Below, piece after piece: positions 1-6,318 of a stretch of 13,404 nucleotides of DNA (positions are counted from its first letter, which is position 1; every line of letters begins with the position of its first letter). Under the pieces are notes generated by a model. It searched no databases. It had not been told where the DNA came from and saw only the letters and a list, made by a program, of their open reading frames with translations. A program made the translations under genes and the position numbers. The DNA is from Verrucomicrobiales bacterium (GTDB lineage Bacteria > Verrucomicrobiota > Verrucomicrobiia > Limisphaerales > JAFMIX01): contig JAFMIX010000036.1 in NCBI GenBank assembly GCA_017853785.1, positions 1 through 13,404 on the forward strand, written 5' to 3'.

Positions 1-798
1 TCGCTGCTCGGCCTGTCGGCGATCATGTTTGGGAAATTGTGGCATGACGCGGGGCTCCCGATTGGTGTCGCGACGGGTTGCGCGATTGGCATCGGCGCGC
101 TGGCGGGTGGACTGAACGCTGTGCTCATCACGACGCTGCGGATTCCGCCGCTCATCGTCACGCTAGGAACGTATTCGCTGTTTCGCGGACTGGCAGAGGC
201 CATCACGCATGGCGCAGTAACCTACACGGATTTTCCGGCGCCGTTTCTATTTCTCGGACAGGAACGCTGGCTCGGCCTGCCTACGCAGGCGTGGTTGTTC
301 ATCGCAGTCGCCATCGCAATCTGGCTGCTGGTGCATCGCACGACTTTCGGGCGCTCATTTCGCGCCATCGGTTTTGCGCCGGAAGGAACGCGCTACGCGG
401 GCATCCCGGTCGGGCGACGGCTTGCAATGGTTTACGTGCTGGCGGGAATCATTGCAGCGCTGGCGGCGATCATTTACACGGCTCGGCTCGGCCAGGCGAA
501 GGCAGACGCAGGCACAGGTTATGAGTTGTTCGCTATCACAGCCGTCGTGCTGGGTGGCACGAGTATTTTTGGCGGTGTTGGTAGCGTACACGGAACTTTG
601 CTCGGCGTGGCGGCGATTGCGGTCTTGAAAAACGGCCTCGCGTGCCTGCCTGTTGTGATCCGCATGAACAGCGCGGAGGAACTTTCCGGCATGATGACGG
701 GCGCACTGTTGCTGCTCGCGTTGTGCGGAAGCGTGTTGCCAAAACTCTTGTCAAACTGGCGCGCACGCCAGCAAACTATTCCCAAACCAGTTCAATAA
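1..798 (+). CDS. Sugar ABC transporter permease, RbsC/RhaP/RhaQ type (5' end outside window)
   Basis: Inner-membrane permease of a CUT2-class sugar ABC importer (BPD_transp_2 family). The reading frame is open from base 1, so the gene starts upstream; the first ATG (base 25) lies inside a conserved membrane region and is not the start. About 265 residues are visible, mostly hydrophobic helices. Family marks are the cytoplasmic coupling segment near GFAPEGTRYAGIPVGRR and the motif VLGGTSIFGGVGSVHGT before the last helices. The C-terminal half resembles RhaQ as I remember it (GxGxELxxITAVxLGGxSIFGG). The binding-protein gene starts 11 bp after the stop and rhamnulokinase lies downstream, so L-rhamnose is the likely substrate; ribose or autoinducer-2 type uptake is the alternative. 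Seen: family motifs and synteny. Inferred: substrate. Confidence 0.9.
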   Translation, partial: SLLGLSAIMFGKLWHDAGLPIGVATGCAIGIGALAGGLNAVLITTLRIPPLIVTLGTYSLFRGLAEAITHGAVTYTDFPAPFLFLGQERWLGLPTQAWLFIAVAIAIWLLVHRTTFGRSFRAIGFAPEGTRYAGIPVGRRLAMVYVLAGIIAALAAIIYTARLGQAKADAGTGYELFAITAVVLGGTSIFGGVGSVHGTLLGVAAIAVLKNGLACLPVVIRMNSAEELSGMMTGALLLLALCGSVLPKLLSNWRARQQTIPKPVQ

Positions 799-809
799 CC
801 AACAAACAC

Positions 810-1790
810 ATGAAACGTATCCTTGCATCACTCCTCGTCGCCGGTCTTGCTCTGGCGGAAATCAATTCACAGGCAGCAGACTCCAAGCTCATCATCGCCA
901 TGCTGCCGAAGGCGAAGGGCAACGCCTATTTCCTCTCGTGCAAAGCCGGCGCGGACAAGGCGGCGAAAGAACTTGGCGTCGAACTGTTGTTCGATGGCCC
1001 AACGGATTCCAACGCGGCCAAGCAAAATGAAATCGTTGAGAACTGGATCACGCTCGGCGTGGACGCGATTGCCGTCGCCGCCGAAAACAAGGAGGGCATT
1101 TCCACCGCGCTCCGCAAAGCGCAAAAAGCCGGCGTGAAAGTTATTACTTACGACGCCGACGCGCTGCCGGATGCGCGTTCGTTCTTCGTGAATCAGGCCA
1201 CGCCCCAGGGCATAGGCTACGCGCTGATGGACGAGGCCGCGCGTTTGTGCAACGAGGAAGGCGAGTTCGCCATCATCACCGCCACTCTTACCGCCGCGAA
1301 CCAGCGCGAATGGCAGAAGCACATCGAAGCACGCCTCAAGGAGAAGTATCCGAAGATGAAACTCGTGGCCGTGCGGCCAAGTGACGACTTGAAAGACAAG
1401 GCGCAAAGCGAGGCCACCGCGTTGATGAGCGCGAATCCTAATTTGAAATGTCTGCTGGCGATTTGTTCACCCGGCGTGCCCGGCGCAGCCGAAGCCGTGA
1501 AGCAGGCGGGCAAAACCGGCAAGGTGAAAGTCCTTGGCCTCGGCTTGCCGAACGAGAACAAGCGTTACGTCCACGAAGGCGTGACGGACGCGGTGATACT
1601 TTGGAATACGGAAGACCTCGGCTACCTCGCGGTCCACGCCGCCGCTGCTCTGGCCAAGGATCAATTGAAGCCCGGCGCAAAGAGCCTCAAGGCTGGCAAG
1701 CTGGGTGAATTCCAGATTGAAGGCGACAACATCATGCTCGGGAAGCCCTACATCTTTAACAAAACCAACATTGATCAGTTTGATTTTTGA
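810..1790 (+). CDS. rhaS: Periplasmic sugar-binding protein, RhaS/LsrB-like (probable rhamnose)
   Basis: Periplasmic binding protein (Peripla_BP_4 fold), 326 residues, partner of the upstream permease. I chose the ATG at 810 because it is followed by a classic signal peptide (MKRILASLLVAGLALA, likely cleavage after SQA at residue 22) and follows the permease stop by 11 bp; starts further upstream would overlap the permease. There is no lipobox cysteine and no evident Shine-Dalgarno. The sequence runs in parallel with LsrB and RhaS: LPK near residue 34, TYDADA near 113-118, NQREW at 164-168, GLGLPNENK near 243-251, ILWNTEDLGY near 263-272, and the ending IFNKTNIDQFDF. The aspartate that contacts AI-2 in LsrB (the TDQNQW region) appears to be Asn164, which favours RhaS over an AI-2 receptor. 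Rhamnulokinase downstream supports rhamnose. Family is certain, ligand is inferred. Confidence 0.85.
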   Translation: MKRILASLLVAGLALAEINSQAADSKLIIAMLPKAKGNAYFLSCKAGADKAAKELGVELLFDGPTDSNAAKQNEIVENWITLGVDAIAVAAENKEGISTALRKAQKAGVKVITYDADALPDARSFFVNQATPQGIGYALMDEAARLCNEEGEFAIITATLTAANQREWQKHIEARLKEKYPKMKLVAVRPSDDLKDKAQSEATALMSANPNLKCLLAICSPGVPGAAEAVKQAGKTGKVKVLGLGLPNENKRYVHEGVTDAVILWNTEDLGYLAVHAAAALAKDQLKPGAKSLKAGKLGEFQIEGDNIMLGKPYIFNKTNIDQFDF

Positions 1791-1868
1791 AGATTTATCC
1801 GTCGACAAACCTTGGCTACGAAAGCGAAAAACTGCGAGAAGAACATGTTGAGGAAACCGAAATGAGTC

Positions 1869-2015
1869 ATGGCCTTGCTCGCTGAAGAAATTGTTGAAGA
1901 GTGGTTGAATCGTGACGGGTGGTTCACGATTGCCGACCTCAAGCCAAGCGATACCTTTGTTTCAAAGGCGGTGGGGGCAGATTTTGTTGAGCTAGTAACA
2001 GGATTTGATTTATGA
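1869..2015 (+). pseudogene. 48-codon ORF, probable fragment of an uncharacterised protein
   Basis: A short open frame of 48 codons from ATG 1869 to TGA 2013-2015. It begins MALLAEEIVEEWLNRDGWFT and ends FVELVTGFDL. The N-terminus recalls, from memory, a widespread uncharacterised bacterial family that starts with a (V/E)EEWLNRxGxFTI segment and is normally far longer. The expected continuation is absent and the frame moves straight to an unrelated-looking tail, as if the middle were deleted. It overlaps the next start by ATGA (2012-2015). It could instead be an intact small protein; the adjoining gene is clearly broken, which makes decay more likely. No Shine-Dalgarno is evident. The 78 bp before it (1791-1868) show nothing recognisable. 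Confidence 0.4.
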
Positions 2016-2445
2016 CGAGAACAAAGCTGCTTGTTGTTGGTTTCTGGCTGTTGGTGATTTGCCTTGGCAAGGCCCAGCAGGTTTACCCCACACCCGCCAC
2101 AAATGACACCGCCGGCTTTGAACTCATCTTCGACGGCAAGACACTAAACGGCTGGGAAGGCGACCCCAAGTATTGGCGCGTTGAAAACGGCTGTCTCGTT
2201 GGTGAAGTCACACCTGAAACGTTGTTGAAACAAAACTCCTTCATCATCTGGCGTGGTGGCACGACGCGGGATTTTGAGTTGAAGGTCGAGTATCGCGTCT
2301 CGGCGAAGGGCAACAGCGGCATCAATTATCGCAGCGTGCAGATCACCAACTCACCGTTCGCGATGTCGGCCCACCAATGAAGATTGAATATCGGAACTTC
2401 CGACTGAAAAAACTTTTGCCAGAACTGACTCCAATGAAGGGTTGA
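2012..2445 (+). pseudogene. DUF1080 / 3-keto-disaccharide hydrolase, inactivated by internal deletion and frameshift
   Basis: The frame from ATG 2012 encodes a signal peptide (MTRTKLLVVGFWLLVICLGKAQ) and the first half of a DUF1080 (3-keto-disaccharide hydrolase, concanavalin-like) domain: FELIFDGKTLNGWEG, KYWRVENGCLVGE, FIIWRGGTTRDFELKVEYR, GNSGINYRS. It stops at 2378-2380 after 122 residues, whereas family members are usually about 200-280. The typical C-terminal motif is present in the +2 frame relative to the start: from about 2362 the codons read DVGPPMKIEYRNFRLKKL and run to TGA 2443-2445. So roughly the middle third is missing and the junction near 2355-2364 changes frame. Known DUF1080 proteins are exported glycoside-modifying enzymes; this copy should be non-functional. 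It sits between the transporter and rhaB, so it may once have belonged to the same sugar locus. About 50 bp of AT-rich spacer follow before rhaB. Confidence 0.85.
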
Positions 2446-2496
2446 ACAAAGGGACGATTTTCAAAAACGGCTCGCAATTTTTTATCCGGAATCATC

Positions 2497-3939
2497 ATGG
2501 TTGAAAAAATTTATCTCGCGGTGGACCTCGGCGCGGAGAGCGGGCGCGTCATGGCCGGCATCTGGAACGGCAAAACACTCCGGCTCGAAGAGGTCAACCG
2601 CTTCCCCAACGGCGGCGTGCATCTCGGCGAAACCTTTCGCTGGGACGTGATGCGGCTCTGGGCGGAAATCCAAAATGGCCTCGCGCTTGCCGGGAAGAAA
2701 TACGGCCAGCAGATCGTGTCCGTCGGCGCGGACACTTGGGGTGTGGACTTCGTGCTGCTCAACAAGCAGGACGAAATCCTCGGCCAGCCGTATCACTACC
2801 GCGACGCCCGCACCCGCGGCGCCTTGGAGCGGACATTCAGGAAAGTTCCGCGCGCCGAGATTTTCGCGCAGACGGGCCTGCAGTTCATGGAGTTGAACTC
2901 GCTCTACCAGTTGCTCGCGTGGAAACAGAACTCCCCCGCCCTCCTCGACGCGGCGGACACGCTGCTCTTCATGCCGGACTTCCTGCACTGGGCCATGTGC
3001 GGCGCGAAGCGGGCGGAATTCACCATCGCGTCCACGTCGCAATTCGTGCATCCGCTCAAACGCAACTGGGCGCTGCCGTTGCTAAAAAAACTCGGCCTGC
3101 CCACCCATTTCCTGCCGAAGATTGTTCCACCAGGCGCGACGCTCGGCAAGTTCCGCAAGTCCCTCGCCGACCGCACCGGCCTCGCCGGCGTGAAGGTCGT
3201 CGCCCCGCCCTCGCACGACACCGCGTCCGCCGTCGCCGGCGTGCCGACCGCGAACACCGGCAAAGCGAACTGGGCTTACATCAGTTCCGGCACGTGGTCA
3301 CTCATGGGCGTGGAAGTGAAGAAAGCCGCGCTCTCACCGCGCGCGCTGGCGTTGAACATGACCAACGAAGGCGGCATTGACGGCACGTATCGCCTGCTCA
3401 AGAACATCATGGGCCTCTGGCTCGTACAGCAGTGCAAACGCTCGTTCGACGCCGCCGGCAAGAAATACACGTACGCCGAACTCGCCGCACTGGCGGCGCA
3501 GGCCAAGCCGTTCCGCTCGCGTCTCGACCTGAACGACCCGCGGTTCAACAATCCGCCGGACATGCCGAAAGCGATGCAGGATTTTTGCCGCGAGACAAAA
3601 CAAACGGCCCCCAAGACGGCCGGCGAATTGGTGCGTTGCGCCTACGAAAGCTTGGCCTTCAAGTATCGCGAAACCTTGCAATCGCTCGAGGAATTGACCG
3701 GCGAAATCATCGAAGAAATCCACATCGTGGGCGGCGGTTCGCAGAGTCGTCTGTTGAATCAACTGACCGCCGATGCATGCGGACGCCCCGTCGTCACCGG
3801 ACCGGTGGAAGCCACCGCCATGGGCAATCTGCTGACGCAGGTCCGCGCGGATGGCGAGCTCGGCTCACTTGCCGAGATGCGCGCCGTGGTCCGCCGGTCG
3901 TGCCAGGTGGAGCGGTTTGAACCGCAGAAACCGCGCTGA
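2497..3939 (+). CDS. rhaB: Rhamnulokinase (FGGY family)
   Basis: ATP-dependent kinase turning L-rhamnulose into L-rhamnulose 1-phosphate in the cytoplasm, second step of rhamnose catabolism. The 480-residue length matches the family. Seen: N-terminal ATP-binding motif VDLGAESGRVM (9-19), GADTWGVDFVLL (78-88), YRDARTRG (101-108), the SHDTASA block with the expected catalytic Asp241, ISSGTWSLMG (262-271), TNEGG then LKNIMGLWLVQQ (301-312), and the C-terminal phosphate motif HIVGGGSQSRLLNQ (409-422). These blocks match E. coli RhaB closely and separate it from xylulokinase or glycerol kinase. The ATG at 2497 is preceded only by a weak GGA. Rhamnose isomerase and aldolase are not in the window. 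Its TGA ends directly before the panD stop on the other strand. Confidence 0.95.
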   Translation: MVEKIYLAVDLGAESGRVMAGIWNGKTLRLEEVNRFPNGGVHLGETFRWDVMRLWAEIQNGLALAGKKYGQQIVSVGADTWGVDFVLLNKQDEILGQPYHYRDARTRGALERTFRKVPRAEIFAQTGLQFMELNSLYQLLAWKQNSPALLDAADTLLFMPDFLHWAMCGAKRAEFTIASTSQFVHPLKRNWALPLLKKLGLPTHFLPKIVPPGATLGKFRKSLADRTGLAGVKVVAPPSHDTASAVAGVPTANTGKANWAYISSGTWSLMGVEVKKAALSPRALALNMTNEGGIDGTYRLLKNIMGLWLVQQCKRSFDAAGKKYTYAELAALAAQAKPFRSRLDLNDPRFNNPPDMPKAMQDFCRETKQTAPKTAGELVRCAYESLAFKYRETLQSLEELTGEIIEEIHIVGGGSQSRLLNQLTADACGRPVVTGPVEATAMGNLLTQVRADGELGSLAEMRAVVRRSCQVERFEPQKPR

Positions 3940-4302
3940 CTAGATTCCGCGTTCGTTGATGATCTGGTTCTTCGCACCGAGAACAATCACGTACGGCTCC
4001 CAGCGCTTCGCCTTTGCGGCCTCCACTTCGGTGAAGGCCATGATGGTGAGCCGGTCGCCGATCTTGCCGAGGTGCGCCACCGCTCCGTTAAGTTCGATCA
4101 CGCCCGTGCCCCGCTTGCCGGGAATGGCATAGGTCTCCCAGCGGTTGCCGTTAGTCAGGTCGCTGCAGAGGATTTTTTCGTAGGGCAACAGGCCGACTTT
4201 AGCCATCAAGGCCGCGTCGATAGTCAGACTGCCCTCGTAATCGAGGCTCGAAGCCGTGACCCGGGCGCGATGAATTTTTGATTTAAGCAGATGCACGATC
4301 AT
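3940..4302 (-). CDS. panD: Aspartate 1-decarboxylase proenzyme
   Basis: Makes beta-alanine from L-aspartate for pantothenate and CoA synthesis. It is translated as an inactive pi-protein that cleaves itself at a Gly-Ser bond to form a pyruvoyl cofactor. The ATG at 4302 gives 120 residues, close to the usual 126 of E. coli; the frame stays open upstream but family homology starts at MIVHLLKSKIHR. Seen: cleavage site YEGSLTID with Gly24-Ser25, Lys9, Arg54, Tyr58 (WETYAIPG) and Asn72 (ELNGA), all at the family's standard positions. No Shine-Dalgarno; a likely promoter and a 5' hairpin lie just upstream. It is separated from mS38/hisG by a terminator, so it is probably its own transcription unit. 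Its stop (TAG) abuts the rhaB stop with no spacer. Confidence 0.96.
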   Translation of the reverse strand: MIVHLLKSKIHRARVTASSLDYEGSLTIDAALMAKVGLLPYEKILCSDLTNGNRWETYAIPGKRGTGVIELNGAVAHLGKIGDRLTIMAFTEVEAAKAKRWEPYVIVLGAKNQIINERGI

Positions 4303-4311
4303 GATTGATGC

Positions 4312-4325
4312 ACGCCCGAAGGCGT
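4312..4325 (-). promoter_or_regulatory. cUUCGg hairpin in the panD 5' leader
   Basis: On the minus strand the sequence reads ACGCC-TTCG-GGCGT: a perfect 5-bp stem closed by C-G around a UUCG tetraloop, an unusually stable loop class. Nine bases (GCATCAATC) separate it from the panD ATG. If the promoter at 4332-4360 is right, +1 falls at 4325 (A), so the mRNA would begin with this hairpin. A role in mRNA protection or ribosome access is inference. Confidence 0.5.
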
Positions 4326-4331
4326 TCTCGG

Positions 4332-4360
4332 AATATAAAGGGCTGCCGGAAACAAAACAA
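4332..4360 (-). promoter_or_regulatory. Putative sigma-70 type promoter of panD
   Basis: Minus strand: -35 TTGTTT (4360-4355), a 17-bp spacer, -10 TATATT (4337-4332; five of six consensus bases). Predicted start at 4325 with a leader of about 23 nt. It lies between the upstream terminator and panD, where a promoter is expected. Confidence 0.55.
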
Positions 4361-4426
4361 CGCAAAGTGCGGCCAGACCTAAAGCAACGACACGCCGCCA
4401 GCGGATTTTCCGCCCCCGCCGCGACC

Positions 4427-4466
4427 AAAACAAAAGCAGCGGTGGTGTTTCCACACCACCGCTGTT
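4427..4466 (-). terminator. Rho-independent terminator after the mS38-like gene
   Basis: A perfect 12-bp inverted repeat with a 4-base loop (arms 4437-4448 and 4453-4464; the core arm is AGCGGTGGTGT). Read on the minus strand it is followed by GCTTTTGTTTTGG, a T-rich tract. It lies 50 bp after the mS38-like stop, so it should end the hisG/mS38 transcript before panD. On the plus strand the flank is not T-rich enough to act well. Confidence 0.8.
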
Positions 4467-4513
4467 GCCATCTCGCCGGCGCCGTTGCGAGGCAACGACC
4501 GCCATGCACCCGA

Positions 4514-4615
4514 CTACTGCTGCCAGGTGCGCTTCTTGTGCCGGTTCAAACGCAGCTTCTTGCGGCGTTTGTGTTTGTTGATTTTCGCCTTACGACGTTT
4601 TTTTATGGAACCCAT
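4514..4615 (-). CDS. 33-residue basic protein, AURKAIP1/COX24 (mS38-like, DUF1713) domain
   Basis: A very short gene from ATG 4615 to TAG 4514. It begins MGSIKKRRKAKINKHKRRKK and ends with LRLNRHKKRTWQQ; about half the residues are Lys, Arg or His. This matches the bacterial AURKAIP1/COX24 domain family (MGSxxKKRRxK...KHxxRKxLRxxRHKKR) related to mitochondrial ribosomal protein mS38, so a small-subunit ribosomal role is likely. It starts 27 bp after the hisG stop, suggesting co-transcription with hisG, and a strong terminator follows. The leader is A/T-rich with no Shine-Dalgarno. Family recognition is from memory; composition and pattern are distinctive, so I am fairly sure it is a real gene. 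Confidence 0.85.
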   Translation of the reverse strand: MGSIKKRRKAKINKHKRRKKLRLNRHKKRTWQQ

Positions 4616-4642
4616 ATTTTGATTTTTTGGTTTTACGAAAAG

Positions 4643-5524
4643 TCAATAAACCACCTTGTTCAGTGGATACTCGATGATGCCTTCAGCACCCGCCGCCTTC
4701 AGCGCCGGGATGATTTCGCGCACCACGCGCTCGTCGATGATCGTTTCCACCGCCACCCAGCCGACAAGGCTCAGATTGGAGATGGTCGGATTCCGCAAGG
4801 CCGGCAAGCTGCGTAAAAGGTTCGCCACGTTCTTCTGGGCGATGTTCATCTTCAAGCCCACCTTGGTCTCCGCTTCCAACGCCCCTTTGAGCAGCATCGC
4901 GAGCGTCTCGATTTTTTGCCGCTTCCATTTGTTCTTCCACGCGCTGGTGTTGGCAATCAGCCGCGGGGTGGAACTAAGCAATTCGTCCACGATGCGCAAC
5001 TTGTTCGCGCGAATCGAAGACCCGGTTTCGGTGACTTCCACGATGGCGTCCACGAGCTCATGCGCTTTCACTTCCGTTGCGCCCCAGGAAAACTCCACCT
5101 CGGCTTTCACGCCATGCTGCTTCAAATACTTTTTAGTCAGGTTGACGACTTCGGTGGCGATGCGCTTGCCTTGGAGATCCTTCACTGACTTCACCGGAGA
5201 ATGTTCCGGCACGCACAAGACCCACCGCGCCGGCCGCCGGGAAACCTTGCTGAACAAAAATTCCCCGACCTCATGAACCTTGGATCCGTTCTCCATGATC
5301 CAGTCGTGGCCGGTGATGCCGCAGTCCAGATAGCCGTGCTCGACGTAACGGCTGATTTCCTGCGCGCGGATTAGGCGCACTTCCATCTCCTCGTCATCCA
5401 CATACGGAATGTAGGATCGGCTGCTCACGGAAATATTGAAGCCCGCCTTGCCCATCTTTTCAATGGTGGCGTCCTGCAAACTACCCTTGGGCAGTCCAAA
5501 TCTTAAAATCGGTTTGCTCTTCAT
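4643..5524 (-). CDS. hisG: ATP phosphoribosyltransferase, long form
   Basis: Catalyses the first committed step of histidine synthesis, ATP + PRPP to phosphoribosyl-ATP. I start it at ATG 5524 (293 residues), where homology begins (MKSKPILRFGLPKGSLQDAT); an in-frame ATG at 5575 would add 17 unrelated residues. Seen: the N-terminal GLPKGSL motif (10-16), GYLDCGITGHDW (64-75), and the PRPP-binding loop VEVTETGSSIRANKLRIVD (162-180). The extra region from about residue 205 to the end (MLLKGALEA..., ending EYPLNKVVY) is the C-terminal regulatory ACT-like domain, so this is the long, histidine-feedback form that needs no HisZ. It is 160 bp behind purN and is followed by the mS38-like gene. No His-rich leader peptide is visible, so attenuation by histidine is not supported. 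Confidence 0.96.
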   Translation of the reverse strand: MKSKPILRFGLPKGSLQDATIEKMGKAGFNISVSSRSYIPYVDDEEMEVRLIRAQEISRYVEHGYLDCGITGHDWIMENGSKVHEVGEFLFSKVSRRPARWVLCVPEHSPVKSVKDLQGKRIATEVVNLTKKYLKQHGVKAEVEFSWGATEVKAHELVDAIVEVTETGSSIRANKLRIVDELLSSTPRLIANTSAWKNKWKRQKIETLAMLLKGALEAETKVGLKMNIAQKNVANLLRSLPALRNPTISNLSLVGWVAVETIIDERVVREIIPALKAAGAEGIIEYPLNKVVY

Positions 5525-5581
5525 CTCAAAACCCAACGTCCGAACCGAGGCCGTATTGTTCCGACCAAAATCCATTAACGG

Positions 5582-5681
5582 CGGTTCTGCGAACCGGCCT
5601 AGTCTTGAATGTTTGCCAGTTTTTTGACGGCAAATACAGCTTTTTCTTCGCGGTTTTGGCTACGCAACTCCGGCAAAACCG
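5582..5681 (-). repeat. Three successive inverted repeats between purN and hisG
   Basis: Three separate perfect inverted repeats lie in the purN-hisG spacer. First: CGGTTTTG (5651-5658) with CAAAACCG (5674-5681), 15-base loop, starting 3 bp after the purN stop. Second: TTTGCC (5612-5617) with GGCAAA (5629-5634). Third: CGGTTC (5582-5587) with GAACCG (5591-5596), 3-base loop. None is followed by a T tract on the minus strand, so they are not standard intrinsic terminators. They may be 3'-end or leader structures; function is unknown. Confidence 0.45.
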
Positions 5682-5684
5682 AAA

Positions 5685-6311
5685 TCATTTCCGCCACCAC
5701 ACCTGCCGCCCCCGAACTTCCACCTCCCCGCGCGCCAAAGCCGCCACCGCTGCAGGATATAATTCATGCTCCGCCTGCTGGATCCGCGCGTGCAATGTCG
5801 CCGCAGTATCATCGGGCAGGACGGGCACGGTGTGTTGCCCGATGATCGGTCCGGAGTCCACGCCTTGATCCACGAAGTGCACGGTGCAGCCGGCGACTTT
5901 CACACCATAGTCCAGCGCTTGCTTCCAGGCTTCGAGTCCCGGAAACGATGGCAGGAGCGAAGGATGAATGTTGATGACCCGGCCCTCAAAGGCGCGGAGG
6001 AAGTCGCCCTTCAGAATCCGCATGAACCCGGCCAGCACGATCAAATCCACCTGGGCCGTCTGGAGCGCGGTAATGTAGGCGCGCTCGGCTTCCTCATCCA
6101 GCTTGGTGCGGAATTTCCCCGGCGGCAGGAATTGCGCGGCGTGGCCAAACTGCCGGGCTTGCGCCAAAATACCCGCATCGGCCACATCACTCACCACCAG
6201 CGCAACTTCCGCCGCCACCCGACCGGCGGTAATGGCGTTGGCGATGGCGACATAATTTGAGCCTTTGCCCGAACCGAGCACGCCCAACCGGAATTTTCGT
6301 TCGCCAGCCAC
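5685..6311 (-). CDS. purN: Phosphoribosylglycinamide formyltransferase (GART)
   Basis: Transfers a formyl group from 10-formyl-tetrahydrofolate to GAR in de novo purine synthesis. 208 residues, normal for PurN. Seen: phosphate-binding loop GSGKGSN (13-19), VVSD (39-42), LAGFMRIL (93-100), the catalytic block INIHPSLLPSFPG (113-125) with Asn114 and His116, and FVDQGVDSGPII (146-157) with Asp152; these correspond to E. coli Asn106, His108 and Asp144. The start is a GTG at 6309-6311, only 7 bp after the rho stop, so translation is probably linked to rho. No better upstream start exists without entering rho. A GGGA lies about 10 bases upstream inside the rho end. Confidence 0.95.
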   Translation of the reverse strand: MAGERKFRLGVLGSGKGSNYVAIANAITAGRVAAEVALVVSDVADAGILAQARQFGHAAQFLPPGKFRTKLDEEAERAYITALQTAQVDLIVLAGFMRILKGDFLRAFEGRVINIHPSLLPSFPGLEAWKQALDYGVKVAGCTVHFVDQGVDSGPIIGQHTVPVLPDDTAATLHARIQQAEHELYPAAVAALARGEVEVRGRQVWWRK

Positions 6312-6318
6312 GAAAATG

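Noticed and set aside
642..809. N-terminal extension of the binding protein from an ATG at 642
   Set aside because: It would overlap the permease by more than 150 bp and lacks family similarity; the signal peptide starts at ATG 810.
2736..3380. A 214-residue open frame overlapping rhaB
   Set aside because: It is an Arg/Pro-rich out-of-phase shadow, as usual in GC-rich genes, while rhaB in the main frame is complete.
1803..3945. A rhamnose isomerase or aldolase gene in the left block
   Set aside because: All frames between the binding protein and panD were read; only the two fragments and rhaB carry recognisable motifs.
4616..4650. Separate promoter for the mS38-like gene (TTGACT near the hisG stop)
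   Set aside because: A good -35-like hexamer exists but no acceptable -10 at 16-18 bp; co-transcription with hisG is simpler.
5525..5684. Histidine attenuator with leader peptide before hisG
   Set aside because: There is no short frame with a run of His codons on the minus strand here, and no terminator with a T tract.
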